A DNA stretch of 64,000 nucleotides from Burkholderia sp. Bp9142 (GCF_003853415.1 NZ_QTPP01000011.1:1-64000), one strand, 5' to 3'; counted from the stretch's first letter, positions 25,410-35,200 are shown. Notes: generated from the letters alone by a model not told the origin. A program made the numbers and translations.

Positions 25410-26015
25410 TCAGCCGCCCGCTTCGGCGACGCCGGCCTGCACGCGCCGCACCACCGTCACGATCGACAGCACGATCAGCACGCGCCACAGCCATGCGGCG
25501 ACGCTGCCGACCGGCAGACCGAAGCCGATCCACAGCGCGAATGCGCCGAGCGCAAGCGCGCGGTCGCTCTTGCCGAACGGGCCGTCGTAGCGGCGCGTCG
25601 CGCCGGCGAGCGGGCCGATCAGCCCCGCGCATTCGACGATCACCGCCGTCAGCGCGAACAGCCAGACGTCGGCCGGCGCGAACGCGGGAATCGCGAGGAA
25701 CGGCAGCACGAGCGCGACATCGGACACGACGTCGCCGAGCTCGTTCAGGTATGCGCCGAGCGTGCTCTTCTGCCCGTGTTCCCGCGCGAGCATGCCGTCG
25801 ATCGCGTTGAGCGCCATCCGCACGAACAGCCAGATCGGGATCAGCAGGAACAGCACGCGGGCGAACACGCCGAGCCCGGCGAGCGCGCCGACGACGATCG
25901 AGCCGCCGGCCGCGAACAGCGTGACCTGGTTGGCGGTGACGCCGCGTTCGGCAAGCGAATCCGCGAACGGACGCAGACGGTTCTGGAATTTCGGTTTGAG
26001 TGCGTAGAGGCTCAT
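25410..26015 (-). CDS. ynbA: CDP-alcohol phosphatidyltransferase (YnbA-like)
   Basis: 201 aa with about six membrane helices. The CDP-alcohol phosphotransferase motif is at about residues 73-99 as DGMLAREHGQ...GAYLNELGDVVSD. Spacing fits DGx2ARx8Gx3Dx3D, but the third aspartate is Asn; from memory the E. coli YnbA family also has this Asn. The enzyme should move a phosphatidyl group from CDP-diacylglycerol to an alcohol of unknown identity. It is the first gene of the minus-strand operon and is divergent from the acyltransferase. Confidence 0.87.
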   Translation of the reverse strand: MSLYALKPKFQNRLRPFADSLAERGVTANQVTLFAAGGSIVVGALAGLGVFARVLFLLIPIWLFVRMALNAIDGMLAREHGQKSTLGAYLNELGDVVSDVALVLPFLAIPAFAPADVWLFALTAVIVECAGLIGPLAGATRRYDGPFGKSDRALALGAFALWIGFGLPVGSVAAWLWRVLIVLSIVTVVRRVQAGVAEAGG

Positions 26016-26467
26016 CGTTTTATTGGTTCGTCACGTTCGGACACGTTTCCAGCCGCCATGCCCCGGGCGGCGCAACCGCCAGCGGCGGTTTTCGACAGGT
26101 GGTCGTCATCGTCGCCGAGCGGCCCCGACGCGTCAAGCCGCGCCCCGCTTCGGCCGCGCCGCGCAATCTGGCGTTTTTGACGGAAACTCGCGATAATCCG
26201 CTGGCCCGTGAGCGCAGCAACGCATTCGAACTGTGACCGGGCACTCGTGCAACAGCCGATTATCACGCCGCCGACCGGCGCATTCGCCGCGACGCAAAAT
26301 GCGCGAGCGAATCGTCCGATTACCGCGGCCCTGCGACAGGCAGCCACGAATTTGAAAAAACTTGAACAATGGCCGTCTGGCGCGCATCCTGCCGCGCCGG
26401 CATTCCGGGATTCCGCCCGCCGCGCATGCGCGGCTGCGCGGGCATGCAGGCAGGAGGCGCGACGCCG
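26016..26467. promoter_or_regulatory. divergent intergenic region of the ynb-like cluster
   Basis: About 450 bp between ynbA (minus) and the acyltransferase (plus) with no supported gene. It should carry both promoters. The plus-strand ribosome-binding site AGGAGG at 26452-26457, 10 nt before the ATG at 26468, decides the acyltransferase start. Confidence 0.55.
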
Positions 26468-27100
26468 ATGAACATCCTGAACGTCTGGCAGCGCGATTTC
26501 CTGCTGTCGATCGTGCGGCTCGTCGCCGGTGCGTATCCGGTCTGGCATCAGGCGCCGCCGTCGCCGACGCAGAAGATCTACTTCTCGAACCACACGAGCC
26601 ATATCGACACGCTCGCGATCCTCGCCGCACTGCCGCGCGACGTGCGCGCGGTCGTGCGGCCGGTCGCGGCACGCGACTACTGGGACAGCAGCGACCTGAA
26701 GCGCCACATCGCGCAGAAGCTGCTGAACGTCGTGCTGATCGACCGTCACCGTGACAGCGGCGGCGACCCGTTGGGCCCGGTGCGCGACGCCCTGCGGCAA
26801 GGCCACTCGATCATCATCTTCCCGGAAGGCACGCGCGGCGCCGACGTGTTGCCGCAACCGTTCAAGAGCGGCCTGTTCCATCTCGCGACCGAGTTTCCGC
26901 ACGTCGCGCTGGCGCCCGTCTACCTCGAGAACCTGCAGCGCATCATGCCGAAGGGCGCGATCTGGCCCGTGCCGCTGATCTGCAAGGTGCACTTCGGCGC
27001 GAACGACGCGCTCGGCGCCGGCGAAGACAAGCCGACCTTCCTCGCCCGCATGCGCGACGCGATCGTCGCGCTCGCGCCGCCGCAGCGGCCGGCCGGCTGA
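26468..27100 (+). CDS. 1-acyl-glycerol-3-phosphate acyltransferase (PlsC-like)
   Basis: 210 aa from the ATG at 26468, chosen for the AGGAGG site 10 nt upstream; the frame is open from 26369. PlsC motifs are present: the Hx4D block NHTSHIDTL (around residues 41-49) and FPEGTRG near 125. It should acylate lysophosphatidic acid to phosphatidic acid at the inner membrane. The next gene, 36 bp downstream, would convert phosphatidic acid to CDP-diacylglycerol. Confidence 0.87.
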   Translation: MNILNVWQRDFLLSIVRLVAGAYPVWHQAPPSPTQKIYFSNHTSHIDTLAILAALPRDVRAVVRPVAARDYWDSSDLKRHIAQKLLNVVLIDRHRDSGGDPLGPVRDALRQGHSIIIFPEGTRGADVLPQPFKSGLFHLATEFPHVALAPVYLENLQRIMPKGAIWPVPLICKVHFGANDALGAGEDKPTFLARMRDAIVALAPPQRPAG

Positions 27101-27136
27101 ACGCGGCGCCCCCCTCTCCCTTTTCCGGACTTCTTC

Positions 27137-28066
27137 ATGCGAACTCTCTTCTGGGAACTGGTCGCGGGCGTCACCGGCGTGCTGCTGCTCGCGACCGTGG
27201 TCGGCGCGATCCTCGGCGCGCGCAGCGGCGGCACCAGCGCGACCATCGTCAACCTGAACCAGCGCATCCGCGCGTGGTGGGCGATGATCGCGATCATGGT
27301 CATCGCGATCAGCCTCGGCAACAACGTCACGTATCTGGTGTTCGCGCTGCTGTCGTACCTGACGCTGCGCGAATTCATCACGCTCACGCCGACGACCGCA
27401 AGCGACCACACGACGCTGTTCATCGCGTTCTTCGTCGCGATTCCGGTGCAGTACCTGCTGCTCGGGATCAACTGGTACGGCATGTACTCGATCTTCGTGC
27501 CGGTGCACCTGTTCTTCGCGATGTCGCTGGTGTCGGCGCTCACGCAGGACACGCGCGAATTCCTGAGCCGCAACGCGAAGATCAACTGGGCGCTGATGGT
27601 GTGCGTGTACGGGCTGAGCCACGCGCCGGCCGTGCTGATCCTCGACATTCCGCGCTATGCGGGGCAGAACGCGCTGCTGCTGTTCTTCTTCCTGTTCGTC
27701 GTGCAGGTCAGCGACGTGCTGCAATATGTGGTCGGCAAATTGTTCGGGCGGCGCAAGATCGCGCCGCGGCTGTCGCCGTCGAAGACGGTCGAAGGCTTCA
27801 TCGGCGGCGGCCTGCTCGCGACGCTGTGCGGCGCGTCGCTGTATCGCGTGACGCCGTTCAGCTTCGGCGCGGCGTTCGGGATCTCGCTCGCGATCGTGAT
27901 CGCGGGCTTCGTCGGCGGCCTCGTGCTGTCGGCCGTGAAGCGCTCGCTCGGCACCAAGGACTGGGGCTCGATGATCGCGGGCCACGGCGGGATGCTCGAT
28001 CGCGTCGATTCGATCTGCTTCGCGGCGCCGGTGTTCTTCCACCTCGTGCGCTACCTGTACGTGTGA
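27137..28066 (+). CDS. ynbB: phosphatidate cytidylyltransferase (CdsA/YnbB-like)
   Basis: 309 aa with about eight membrane helices. The CdsA signature is at the C-terminus: SAVKRSLGTKDWGSMIAGHG followed by GMLDRVDS. It makes CDP-diacylglycerol from phosphatidic acid and CTP. Together with the divergent ynbA, ynbC and ynbD genes it reproduces the E. coli ynbABCD set, here split into two divergent units with a PlsC-like acyltransferase added. Confidence 0.9.
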   Translation: MRTLFWELVAGVTGVLLLATVVGAILGARSGGTSATIVNLNQRIRAWWAMIAIMVIAISLGNNVTYLVFALLSYLTLREFITLTPTTASDHTTLFIAFFVAIPVQYLLLGINWYGMYSIFVPVHLFFAMSLVSALTQDTREFLSRNAKINWALMVCVYGLSHAPAVLILDIPRYAGQNALLLFFFLFVVQVSDVLQYVVGKLFGRRKIAPRLSPSKTVEGFIGGGLLATLCGASLYRVTPFSFGAAFGISLAIVIAGFVGGLVLSAVKRSLGTKDWGSMIAGHGGMLDRVDSICFAAPVFFHLVRYLYV

Positions 28067-28071
28067 GGTGC

Positions 28072-28090
28072 GGGCGGCGCAACGCCGCCC
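28072..28090. terminator. hairpin after ynbB
   Basis: A perfect 8-bp GC stem GGGCGGCG-CAA-CGCCGCCC followed by GGTTTC, 5 bp after the ynbB stop and 27 bp before the stop of the convergent gene. The T-run is weak. Confidence 0.6.
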
Positions 28091-28117
28091 GGTTTCGCGG
28101 TTCCGCGCACGAACCGC

Positions 28118-28966
28118 TCAATACCCTTCGCGCACGGCCTTCGGCACGATGTAGCGGCCGCGCGCCGCGTCGAACTTCACCGTATGGCGCGCGTGAATCG
28201 CGCGATCGCCACGCTTGCCGGTTTCGGTCACGATCAGCGGATAGACGCCATCGCCCGCGCGCGCGTCCGGCGCGATCGCGAAGCGGCGTTCCTCGCAGCG
28301 CGCCGGATCGTTCGCGCATTCGGTCGATTCCGCATTGTCGAGCGCTTCGTCGATGCGCGCCGCCGCCAGCACCAGCGCGTCGCCGTACGGCAGCCAGATC
28401 GAGCGGATGCTTTGCGTATAGCCTTGCCGCGAATCGCTGTCGCCGATGACGAAACCGAACAGGTGCGGCCCGAGCCGCTGGATGCTCACCGTGCCCGGCT
28501 CGCCGCGCCCGCCGGACGCGATGCCCGTCTTCTTCAGCGCCGCTTCGAGCGTCGTCCCGTCCTGCGACGGCCGAAGCACGTACAGGTCGATCGCGCCCGA
28601 CGTGGCATCGGAATCCATCCCCGGCATCCCGTTCTGCACGGCGTCCTCGGTCTCGCCGCACATCGCGAGCAGCGTGCGCGGGCCGTCGGCCGTCGCGACG
28701 CGCAGCGATCCGCACGGCGCATAGACGAAATCGCCCGCGTCCGACTGCCAGCCCTTGCGATCGGCACGCCACTTGCCGTAGGTGTCGCGGATGAAACTTT
28801 GCAGCTGGCGGTCGGGATGCGTCGGCTCGGCGGCATGGGCAGGCGATACCGCGGCGAGCGCGGTGAACACCGCGAGGGCGGACAGTGCGGCCAGCGTTGC
28901 CGCGAACCGGCGCCCGCGCCCGGCCTCGCCATTCGTGCAGCCCGGCGTAACGATCTCGTTCTTCAT
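28118..28966 (-). CDS. secreted hypothetical protein
   Basis: 282 aa from the ATG at 28966 (MKNEIVTPGCTNGEAGRGRR). A hydrophobic Ala-rich signal peptide (about residues 23-47, ending SPAHA) predicts export to the periplasm. The mature part has four cysteines, two of them in ESTECANDPARCEERRF, suggesting a disulfide. I do not recognise the family. It is convergent with ynbB and lies downstream of the chemoreceptor gene on the same strand, about 100 bp away. Confidence 0.75.
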   Translation of the reverse strand: MKNEIVTPGCTNGEAGRGRRFAATLAALSALAVFTALAAVSPAHAAEPTHPDRQLQSFIRDTYGKWRADRKGWQSDAGDFVYAPCGSLRVATADGPRTLLAMCGETEDAVQNGMPGMDSDATSGAIDLYVLRPSQDGTTLEAALKKTGIASGGRGEPGTVSIQRLGPHLFGFVIGDSDSRQGYTQSIRSIWLPYGDALVLAAARIDEALDNAESTECANDPARCEERRFAIAPDARAGDGVYPLIVTETGKRGDRAIHARHTVKFDAARGRYIVPKAVREGY

Positions 28967-29066
28967 TCCAGGATCCGGTCGATGCGCGCGGCCCCTGCCG
29001 CACGCGCGGGCCGATGCCCGCGAGCCCGTAGCGTACACGCACGCCGCGGCCCCGGCGCGCGCCGCA

Positions 29067-30896
29067 TCACGCCGGCGCCATATCGGCCGTTTGCGGACGC
29101 GCAAGCTTGAATTCGCCGACCGTTTGCGCGAGCTGCGCCGCCTGCTCGCGCAACAGTGCCGCGGCGGCGGCGGACTCCTCGACGAGCGCCGCGTTCTGCT
29201 GCGTCGAGTGATCGAGCTGCGACACCGCCTGGTTCACCTGCGCGAGACCCGTGCTCTGCTCGTTCGCCGCAACCGTCATTTCCGCGATCACGCTTGTAAT
29301 GCCGCGCACGCCCTCGACGATCTCGTCCATCGTGGCGCCCGCCGTGTGCACGAGTTCCGACCCGCCCTCGATCTTGTCGACGGACGCCTGGATCAGCTGC
29401 TTGATTTCCTTGGCGGCCTGCGCGCTGCGTTGCGCGAGCGTGCGCACCTCGCCCGCGACGACCGCGAAGCCGCGCCCGTGCTCGTTCGCGCGCGCCGCCT
29501 CGACGGCCGCATTCAACGCGAGGATGTTGGTCTGGAACGCGATGCCGTCGATCACGCCGATGATGTTCGAGATTTCGTTCGAGGCCGCCGTGATCTCGCC
29601 CATCGTCGCGACCACCTGGCTCACCACCTCGCCGCCGCGCGTCGCGACGCCCGACGCCGATTCCGCGAGCCGGTTCACCTGCGTCGCCGCATCGGCCGAG
29701 TTGCGCGCCGTGCCGGCAATCTCCTCGAGCGCTGCCGCGGTTTCCTGCAGGCTCGACGCCGCATGCTCGGTCCGGCTCGACAGGTCCTGGTTGCCCTGTG
29801 CGATCTCCGCGCTCGCCACGCTCACGGATTCACTGAACCCGCGGATCTGCAGCAGGATCGCCGAAATCTTTTCCGCAAACAGGTTGAACGCGCGCGCGAT
29901 CTGCGCAGCCTCGTCGTTGCCGTCCGCCCGCAACCGCTTCGTCAGGTCGCCGCTCCCGCTCGCGACGTCGGTCAGCGCATCGCGCACCAGCAGCACGCGC
30001 TTGAATGCCGCATTCGTCAGCGCGCCGACGAGCGCGGCCGCGATACAGGCCACGATGACGATGGCCACGAGCGTCGTCGTCGCGACGGCGCGCATGCCGG
30101 CCGTCACGTCCGACCGGTCGAGCGCCATCACGAGCGACCAGTCCGTACCGGCGATCGGTTGCGCGCGCAGCAGCTTGGTCACGCCGTCCATCGCGATCGC
30201 CACCGGCTCGGTCGCGCTCTGCAGGCCGGTGAGACGCTCGGGCGTCAGTTCCGGTGACAGCTGCGTGGCGGGTTTCATGATCAGGTCGGTCTTCCCGCCC
30301 GCGATGAGACGCCCGCCGCGGTCGACGAGAAACGCGAAACTCGCCGGCGTCGGGTGCATCGACGCGACGATTGCGCTTGCGCGTTCCATGTAGAGACTCG
30401 CCGCCAGCACGCCCTTCAGCGCGCCGCCGCGCATGATCGGCACCGCGAATGCAAACGCCGGCTTGCCGGTCGACGCGTCCTGGTACAGCGCGGTGACGAC
30501 GAGCCGGCCGGCCTCGACCGCCTGCTTGTACCACGGGCGCGCGGTCGGATCGTAACCGGACGCGAGCGGGATGTTCGAGAACGCCGTGCGGTCCGGCAGG
30601 CCGAGTGTCAGCACCTGGAACCCGCCCGACTTGCCGAGCAGCGTCAGTGCCGGCAGCGGATCGCCTTCGCCGATCGCCAGCGTATCCGCAAGCGCCTGCG
30701 TCTGCTGGGCGCGGCCGGCGACCCACTCGTCGATCGCCAGCGCGTGGCCGGCCAGGACCGACCGCAGGTTCTGGTCGATGGTCTCGTCGTTGTGTCGCTT
30801 GACAACCTCGTACACGAGGCCACCGGTGACGGCGAGTGCCGTGACGACGATGGCGACGCAGGTTGCCACGATCCGGGCGCGAATTGATGACAGCAT
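29067..30896 (-). CDS. methyl-accepting chemotaxis protein with dCache sensor
   Basis: 609 aa. An N-terminal membrane helix (about 8-30) is followed by a periplasmic double-Cache domain (to about 280; the typical block [17 protein letters not shown] is present), a second helix, a HAMP domain and a signalling coiled coil. The conserved tip is [36 protein letters not shown]. The C-terminus lacks a CheR-docking pentapeptide. dCache receptors commonly bind amino acids or organic acids; the ligand is unknown. Confidence 0.93.
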   Translation of the reverse strand: MLSSIRARIVATCVAIVVTALAVTGGLVYEVVKRHNDETIDQNLRSVLAGHALAIDEWVAGRAQQTQALADTLAIGEGDPLPALTLLGKSGGFQVLTLGLPDRTAFSNIPLASGYDPTARPWYKQAVEAGRLVVTALYQDASTGKPAFAFAVPIMRGGALKGVLAASLYMERASAIVASMHPTPASFAFLVDRGGRLIAGGKTDLIMKPATQLSPELTPERLTGLQSATEPVAIAMDGVTKLLRAQPIAGTDWSLVMALDRSDVTAGMRAVATTTLVAIVIVACIAAALVGALTNAAFKRVLLVRDALTDVASGSGDLTKRLRADGNDEAAQIARAFNLFAEKISAILLQIRGFSESVSVASAEIAQGNQDLSSRTEHAASSLQETAAALEEIAGTARNSADAATQVNRLAESASGVATRGGEVVSQVVATMGEITAASNEISNIIGVIDGIAFQTNILALNAAVEAARANEHGRGFAVVAGEVRTLAQRSAQAAKEIKQLIQASVDKIEGGSELVHTAGATMDEIVEGVRGITSVIAEMTVAANEQSTGLAQVNQAVSQLDHSTQQNAALVEESAAAAALLREQAAQLAQTVGEFKLARPQTADMAPA

Positions 30897-31223
30897 GATG
30901 ACGGCGATCTCCGGTTGCGCGTTGTTATCGAACAGTCAAATGAGTACGCAACCGGATTTAACGACCGGTCGCGACGCAACTTGAGGTTCGACTGGTCAGA
31001 CCATGCAAAAAAACCGTGATGCACCGGCAGCGGGCGCGCCGATCGATACCCCCGAAGGGTTAATGCACCGGCGGGATGGGAAACGCGCCGCGGCGAGGCG
31101 CGGCGCGGCGCGGCGCGGCAGATCCTCGCCGGCGAACGCGTCGCGCACGCGGACGGTCGCCGCGAACTGCTGATTCCGTAACCGCGGTCACGCGCCCCGC
31201 CGGCGGCGCGCACCGCCACGCCG
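30897..31223. other. intergenic region upstream of the chemoreceptor
   Basis: 327 bp without a gene. It holds a pentanucleotide run (GGCGC)x4 at 31097-31116, a minus-strand CCC-TTCG-GGG hairpin near 31050, and the repeated decamer ATGCACCGGC (near 31020 and 31062). It should carry the chemoreceptor promoter near 30900-31000, which is the less GC-rich part. Confidence 0.5.
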
Positions 31224-31535
31224 TCACGCCGGGTCGGGCACGTCGATCGCCAGCAGCGCGGAGCTGACCGACTTGCCGTGCGCGTCGAGTGCGAGCGAAC
31301 GCGTGACGCCGCCGCCGAGCGCCTCGCGCAGCACGAAGTTGAACGCGGCGAGCGCAGGCAGTTCGTAGCGCACGACGTCGCCGTGCACGATGCCCGCGAG
31401 CCATGCCTTCACCGCCGGCGCATCGAGATGTGCGCGCAGGTGTTCATAGTGACGCGGATCGCGGCAGATGACCGACACGTTCAGCGTATTGCCCTTGTCG
31501 CCGGTGCGCGCATGCGCCAGTTCACGCAATTGCAT
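31224..31535 (-). CDS. AtuA-associated ferredoxin-fold domain protein
   Basis: 103 aa. The sequence MQLRELAHARTGDKGNTLNVSV is the hallmark of the small domain that is often fused to the C-terminus of AtuA-like (DUF1446) proteins; here it is a separate gene. Its ATG overlaps the stop of the upstream AtuA gene (TGATG), so the two products are probably made in equal amounts and form one complex. Confidence 0.87.
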   Translation of the reverse strand: MQLRELAHARTGDKGNTLNVSVICRDPRHYEHLRAHLDAPAVKAWLAGIVHGDVVRYELPALAAFNFVLREALGGGVTRSLALDAHGKSVSSALLAIDVPDPA

Positions 31536-32896
31536 CAGGCCTCCACGAATGAAAACGACGGCGCCACGGCCGCGCGCGGCAGCAGCACCGACTGCACCGC
31601 GATCACCTCGCGCGTCGACTTGAACGCACCGCCGCCGCCGGCCGGCCCGTTCGTATAAAGCGTCTCGACTTCGTTGCCGATCCGCGCGGCTTCGGCCGCA
31701 CTCGCCGCACGGCCGGCGACCCGCACGCGGACTTCGGCCGGCTCGCCGCGCACGGCGGGCGTCGCGTCGCCATACAGCGAGTCGACGCCGATCAGATCGA
31801 AGCGCAACTCGGTCGCGGCCACGCCGGTCAGCGCGAGCCGCTCGCGGACGATGTCGAGCGCGAGCCGCGCGCGCGCCAGCGCCCCCGGCCCGCCGTAGGA
31901 GATCTGTCCTTCGCCGATATGGCCGTCGACGTATGCGACCGACACCTTCAGCGTATCCGTGCGCGCGGTGCCGCGCCCGCCCGTCACGCGCACGCGGTCC
32001 GGTGCCTCCTCCGTGACGGCCACGCGCGTGAAATCCGCGACGACGTCGGGCTGCAGGTAGCGCGCCGGATCATGGATCTCGTACAGCAGCTGTTCCTTGC
32101 AGGTCGCCGCGCTCACGCGGCCGCCCGCATGCGGCACCTTGGTGATCACGACCGAGCCGTCGGCCGCGACCTCGCCGATCGGGAAGCCGAGCCGCGCGAG
32201 ATTCGGCACGTCCTTGTAGCCGGGGTCGGCGAAATAGCCGCCCGTCACCTGCCCCGCGCATTCGAGCAGATGGCCGACGACCGTCGCGGCCCCGAGCGTG
32301 TCCCAGTCGTCCATCCGCCAGCCGAACGCATGGATCAGCGGCGCGGCGAACAGCGACGGATCGGCGACGCGCCCGGTCAGCACGACGTCCGCGCCGGCCG
32401 CGAGCGCATCGACGATCGGCGCGGCGCCGAGATACGCGTTCGCGGACACGATGCGGTCGCGATACGCGGCGACTTCGTCGCCCGACTCCTCGAAGCGGAA
32501 CGCCCCGCGCAGCACGACGTCGAGCACGTCGTCGCCTTCGACCGCCGCGACCTTCAGCCCCGCGAGGCCGAGCGACTGCGCGATCCGCGCGGTGCGCCGC
32601 GCGGCCGCGCGCGGGTTGGCCGCGCCCATGTTCGACACGATCCTCACGCGCTTGTCCGCGGCCACCGGCAGCACGGCACGCATGCGCGCGTCGAGCAGCG
32701 GATCGTAGCCGAGCGACGGATCCTTGCGCCGCGCCTGCTGCGCGATCGCGATCGTGCGCTCGGCCAGGCATTCGAAGACGAGATAGTCCAGCTGCCCGTG
32801 TTCGGCCAGTTCGACCGCCGGCTCGATCCGGTCGCCCGAGTAGCCGGCGCCCGCGCCGATGCGCACGCGCCGTTCGTGTGGTGGCTTTACTGTCAT
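31535..32896 (-). CDS. AtuA-like (DUF1446) protein
   Basis: 453 aa, starting MTVKPPHERRVRIGAGAGYSG. The N-terminal GAGAGYSGDR loop and the VLTGRVADPSLF segment are typical of the acyclic terpene utilisation AtuA family. Members occur in acyl-CoA or terpenoid catabolism, but no reaction is firmly established. It follows the CitMHS transporter by 37 bp on the same strand. The pairing with a citrate-type carrier points to an organic acid rather than a terpene as substrate, which is inference. Confidence 0.85.
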   Translation of the reverse strand: MTVKPPHERRVRIGAGAGYSGDRIEPAVELAEHGQLDYLVFECLAERTIAIAQQARRKDPSLGYDPLLDARMRAVLPVAADKRVRIVSNMGAANPRAAARRTARIAQSLGLAGLKVAAVEGDDVLDVVLRGAFRFEESGDEVAAYRDRIVSANAYLGAAPIVDALAAGADVVLTGRVADPSLFAAPLIHAFGWRMDDWDTLGAATVVGHLLECAGQVTGGYFADPGYKDVPNLARLGFPIGEVAADGSVVITKVPHAGGRVSAATCKEQLLYEIHDPARYLQPDVVADFTRVAVTEEAPDRVRVTGGRGTARTDTLKVSVAYVDGHIGEGQISYGGPGALARARLALDIVRERLALTGVAATELRFDLIGVDSLYGDATPAVRGEPAEVRVRVAGRAASAAEAARIGNEVETLYTNGPAGGGGAFKSTREVIAVQSVLLPRAAVAPSFSFVEA

Positions 32897-32933
32897 GTCC
32901 GTACCGTCATCCGGCGCGCCGCGCCGGGAGAGA

Positions 32934-34232
32934 TCAAAAAACGCCCAGCACGACGCATGCGATCGTCATCACGATCGAGGCGCCGAACAGCAGCGGGAAC
33001 GTGAATTTCTGGTGCTCGGCCAGCTCGATCCCGCACAGGCCGACGACGAGGAACGTCGCGGGCGTCAGCGGGCTGACCGGAAACCCGGTCGTCATCTGGC
33101 CGAGCAGCGCGGCCTGCCCGACCTGCACGGCCGGCACGCCGAGCTGGCCGGCCACTTCCGCGATCACCGGCAGCACGCCGAAGTAGAACGAATCGGGATC
33201 GAACAGCATGCTGAGCGGCATCGACGCGAAGCCGAGCGCGACCGGGATGTGGCCGGCCATCGACGGCGGCACGAAGCCGACCGCCGCCTGCGCCATCGCC
33301 TTCAGCATCCCGCTGCCCTGCATGACCCCAGTGAACACGCCGGCCGCGAGCAGGATGCCGGCCATCATCAGCGCCGCGCGCGCATGCGCGTCGATGCGCT
33401 TTCGCTGCATGTCGACGTCCGGGTAGTTCACCAGCAGCGCGACGCACAGCCCGACCATGAACATGATCGCGGGCGGGATCTTCTCGCCCATCACGACCAT
33501 CGTGCCGAGCACGACGAGCGTCAGCACCAGGTTGAACCAGAACAGGTGCGGCCGGCGCAGCGCCTGTTCGTCGGGTGTCAGCTCGCGTTTGGGCAGCGGG
33601 ATCGACGCATCGTCGCGCGACAGGCCGAGCCGCTTCTCCTCGCGCCGCCCGAGCCAGTATGCGACGCCGAACACGAACACGAGCCCGATCGCCTGCACCG
33701 GAATCAGCGGATTGAACAACGCCGACACCGGCAGGTGCAGCGATGCCGACGCACGGATCATCGGCCCCGTCCACGGCAGGAAGTTGATCCCCGCGGCCAT
33801 CGACACCGCGGCGGCCAGCACGCGCCGGTCCATCTTCAGGCGGTCGTACAGCGGCAGCACCGCGGGAATCGTCACGAGAAAGCAGACGGCGCCCGAGCCA
33901 TCGAGGTGGATCAGCAGCGCGAGCAGCGTCGTGCCCATCACGATCCGCGTGGGCCGCGTGCCGACCGCGCGCAGGATGCGGTCGATGATCGGGTCGAGCG
34001 TGCCGGCGTCGGTGATCGTCCCGAAATAGAGGATCGCGAACACGAACATCCCGACGACGGGCGCGAGGCCCTTCAGCCCGTCGATCACGAATTTGCTCGT
34101 GTGCAGCCCGAAGCCGCCGATCAGCGACGCCGCGATCGGCACGATGATCAGCGCGACGAGCGGCGACATGCGTTTCGACAGAATCGCGGCCAGCAGCACG
34201 ACGATCGTGCCCAGCCCGAGTAACGGCAGCAT
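32934..34232 (-). CDS. CitMHS-family citrate-metal:proton symporter
   Basis: 432 aa with about 12 membrane helices. It matches the CitMHS layout, including the LIHLDGSGAVCFLVTIPA segment and SMLFDPDSFYFGVLPVI near the C-terminal third. Characterised homologues import citrate complexed with Mg2+ or Ca2+. It heads the minus-strand operon with the two AtuA genes and is divergent from a LysR gene, a usual arrangement for substrate-induced uptake. Confidence 0.9.
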   Translation of the reverse strand: MLPLLGLGTIVVLLAAILSKRMSPLVALIIVPIAASLIGGFGLHTSKFVIDGLKGLAPVVGMFVFAILYFGTITDAGTLDPIIDRILRAVGTRPTRIVMGTTLLALLIHLDGSGAVCFLVTIPAVLPLYDRLKMDRRVLAAAVSMAAGINFLPWTGPMIRASASLHLPVSALFNPLIPVQAIGLVFVFGVAYWLGRREEKRLGLSRDDASIPLPKRELTPDEQALRRPHLFWFNLVLTLVVLGTMVVMGEKIPPAIMFMVGLCVALLVNYPDVDMQRKRIDAHARAALMMAGILLAAGVFTGVMQGSGMLKAMAQAAVGFVPPSMAGHIPVALGFASMPLSMLFDPDSFYFGVLPVIAEVAGQLGVPAVQVGQAALLGQMTTGFPVSPLTPATFLVVGLCGIELAEHQKFTFPLLFGASIVMTIACVVLGVF

Positions 34233-34329
34233 CCGTGTCTCCTACCTTGTCTTTTGTTGGAGACGAGCGTAAGGTCGGCGCAGCGATAGCACAATTGAAA
34301 TGATTTGATCGCAGCAATCACGAACCGTT

Positions 34330-35160
34330 ATGGATCTGAACCTTCGCGACATTCGCGCGTTCGTCACCGTCGCGCACGCCGGCAACTTCACGCGCGCGGC
34401 CGCGCGGCTGTTCGACCGCAACAGCCGCAGCGTCGCGCTCACGCAGACCGGGCGCGAGCTGCTGCCGCTGCTGCAGCGCGCGCTCGACGACATGGAGCGC
34501 GTGCTGCGCGATGCGCGCGCGCTCGGCGAAGGCGCGAGCGGCACGGTACGGCTCGCGTGCCTGCCGACCTTCGCATCCAGCCTGCTGCCGGAGCTGATCC
34601 AGTCGTTCCGGCGCGACGTGCCGCGCGCGGGGTTCGACATTCGCGACGGCGTCGCGAGCCTCGTCACCGCGCTGGTGCGCAACGAGGAAGCCGATCTCGG
34701 ATTGACGGGCGGCGACACGTTCGATGCGTCGCTGGAGGTGCTGTATGCGGGCGCCGACCGGCTCGTCGCCGTGTGCCCGAAGGATCATCCGCTCGCGCGC
34801 AAGCGGCGCGTGCGTACCGCCGACGTCGCCGCCGTGCCGCTCGTGCTGACCGCGCAGGGCACGAGCGTGCGCAGCGTCGTCGATGCCGCGCTGGACGCGG
34901 CCGGCTGCACGCCCGACATCGCGTGCGAACCGACCTACATGATGACGGCCGTCGCGATGGTGCGCGGCGGCCTCGGCGTGACGATCCTGCCGGCAACCGC
35001 GCGCGAGGTGCGCGCCGAGCCCGACCTCGTCGCGAAGCCGATCGACGACCCCGCGTTCGTGCGGCCGATCGCGCTCGTCGCGAAGCGCGGGCGCACGCTG
35101 TCGCGCGTCGCGCAGGCGTTCGCCGACGTGATGCTCGCGGAATTGAAAAAGCGCGCGTGA
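34330..35160 (+). CDS. LysR-family regulator with deleted DNA-recognition helix
   Basis: 276 aa, against about 300 for the family. The N-terminus runs MDLNLRDIRAFVTVAHAGNF and TRAAARL, then jumps straight to FDRNSRSVALTQTGREL. A normal protein has about 24 residues between these blocks, with the SQPALTxQI recognition helix and wing start. The frame is kept, and the rest of the linker helix and effector domain is intact. The deletion probably arose between the similar AARL and GARLF segments. The protein should still bind ligand but not operator DNA in the usual way. It is divergent from the CitMHS operon. Confidence 0.85.
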   Translation: MDLNLRDIRAFVTVAHAGNFTRAAARLFDRNSRSVALTQTGRELLPLLQRALDDMERVLRDARALGEGASGTVRLACLPTFASSLLPELIQSFRRDVPRAGFDIRDGVASLVTALVRNEEADLGLTGGDTFDASLEVLYAGADRLVAVCPKDHPLARKRRVRTADVAAVPLVLTAQGTSVRSVVDAALDAAGCTPDIACEPTYMMTAVAMVRGGLGVTILPATAREVRAEPDLVAKPIDDPAFVRPIALVAKRGRTLSRVAQAFADVMLAELKKRA

Positions 35161-35200
35161 GCCGCGCGCCCGGAACGGCGGCCGACAACCGGCCGGCTGC

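Noticed and set aside
31097..31119. (GGCGC) pentanucleotide run as a possible phase-variation tract.
   Set aside because: It is short (about four units), intergenic and lies about 200 bp upstream of the chemoreceptor start, with no promoter elements around it.
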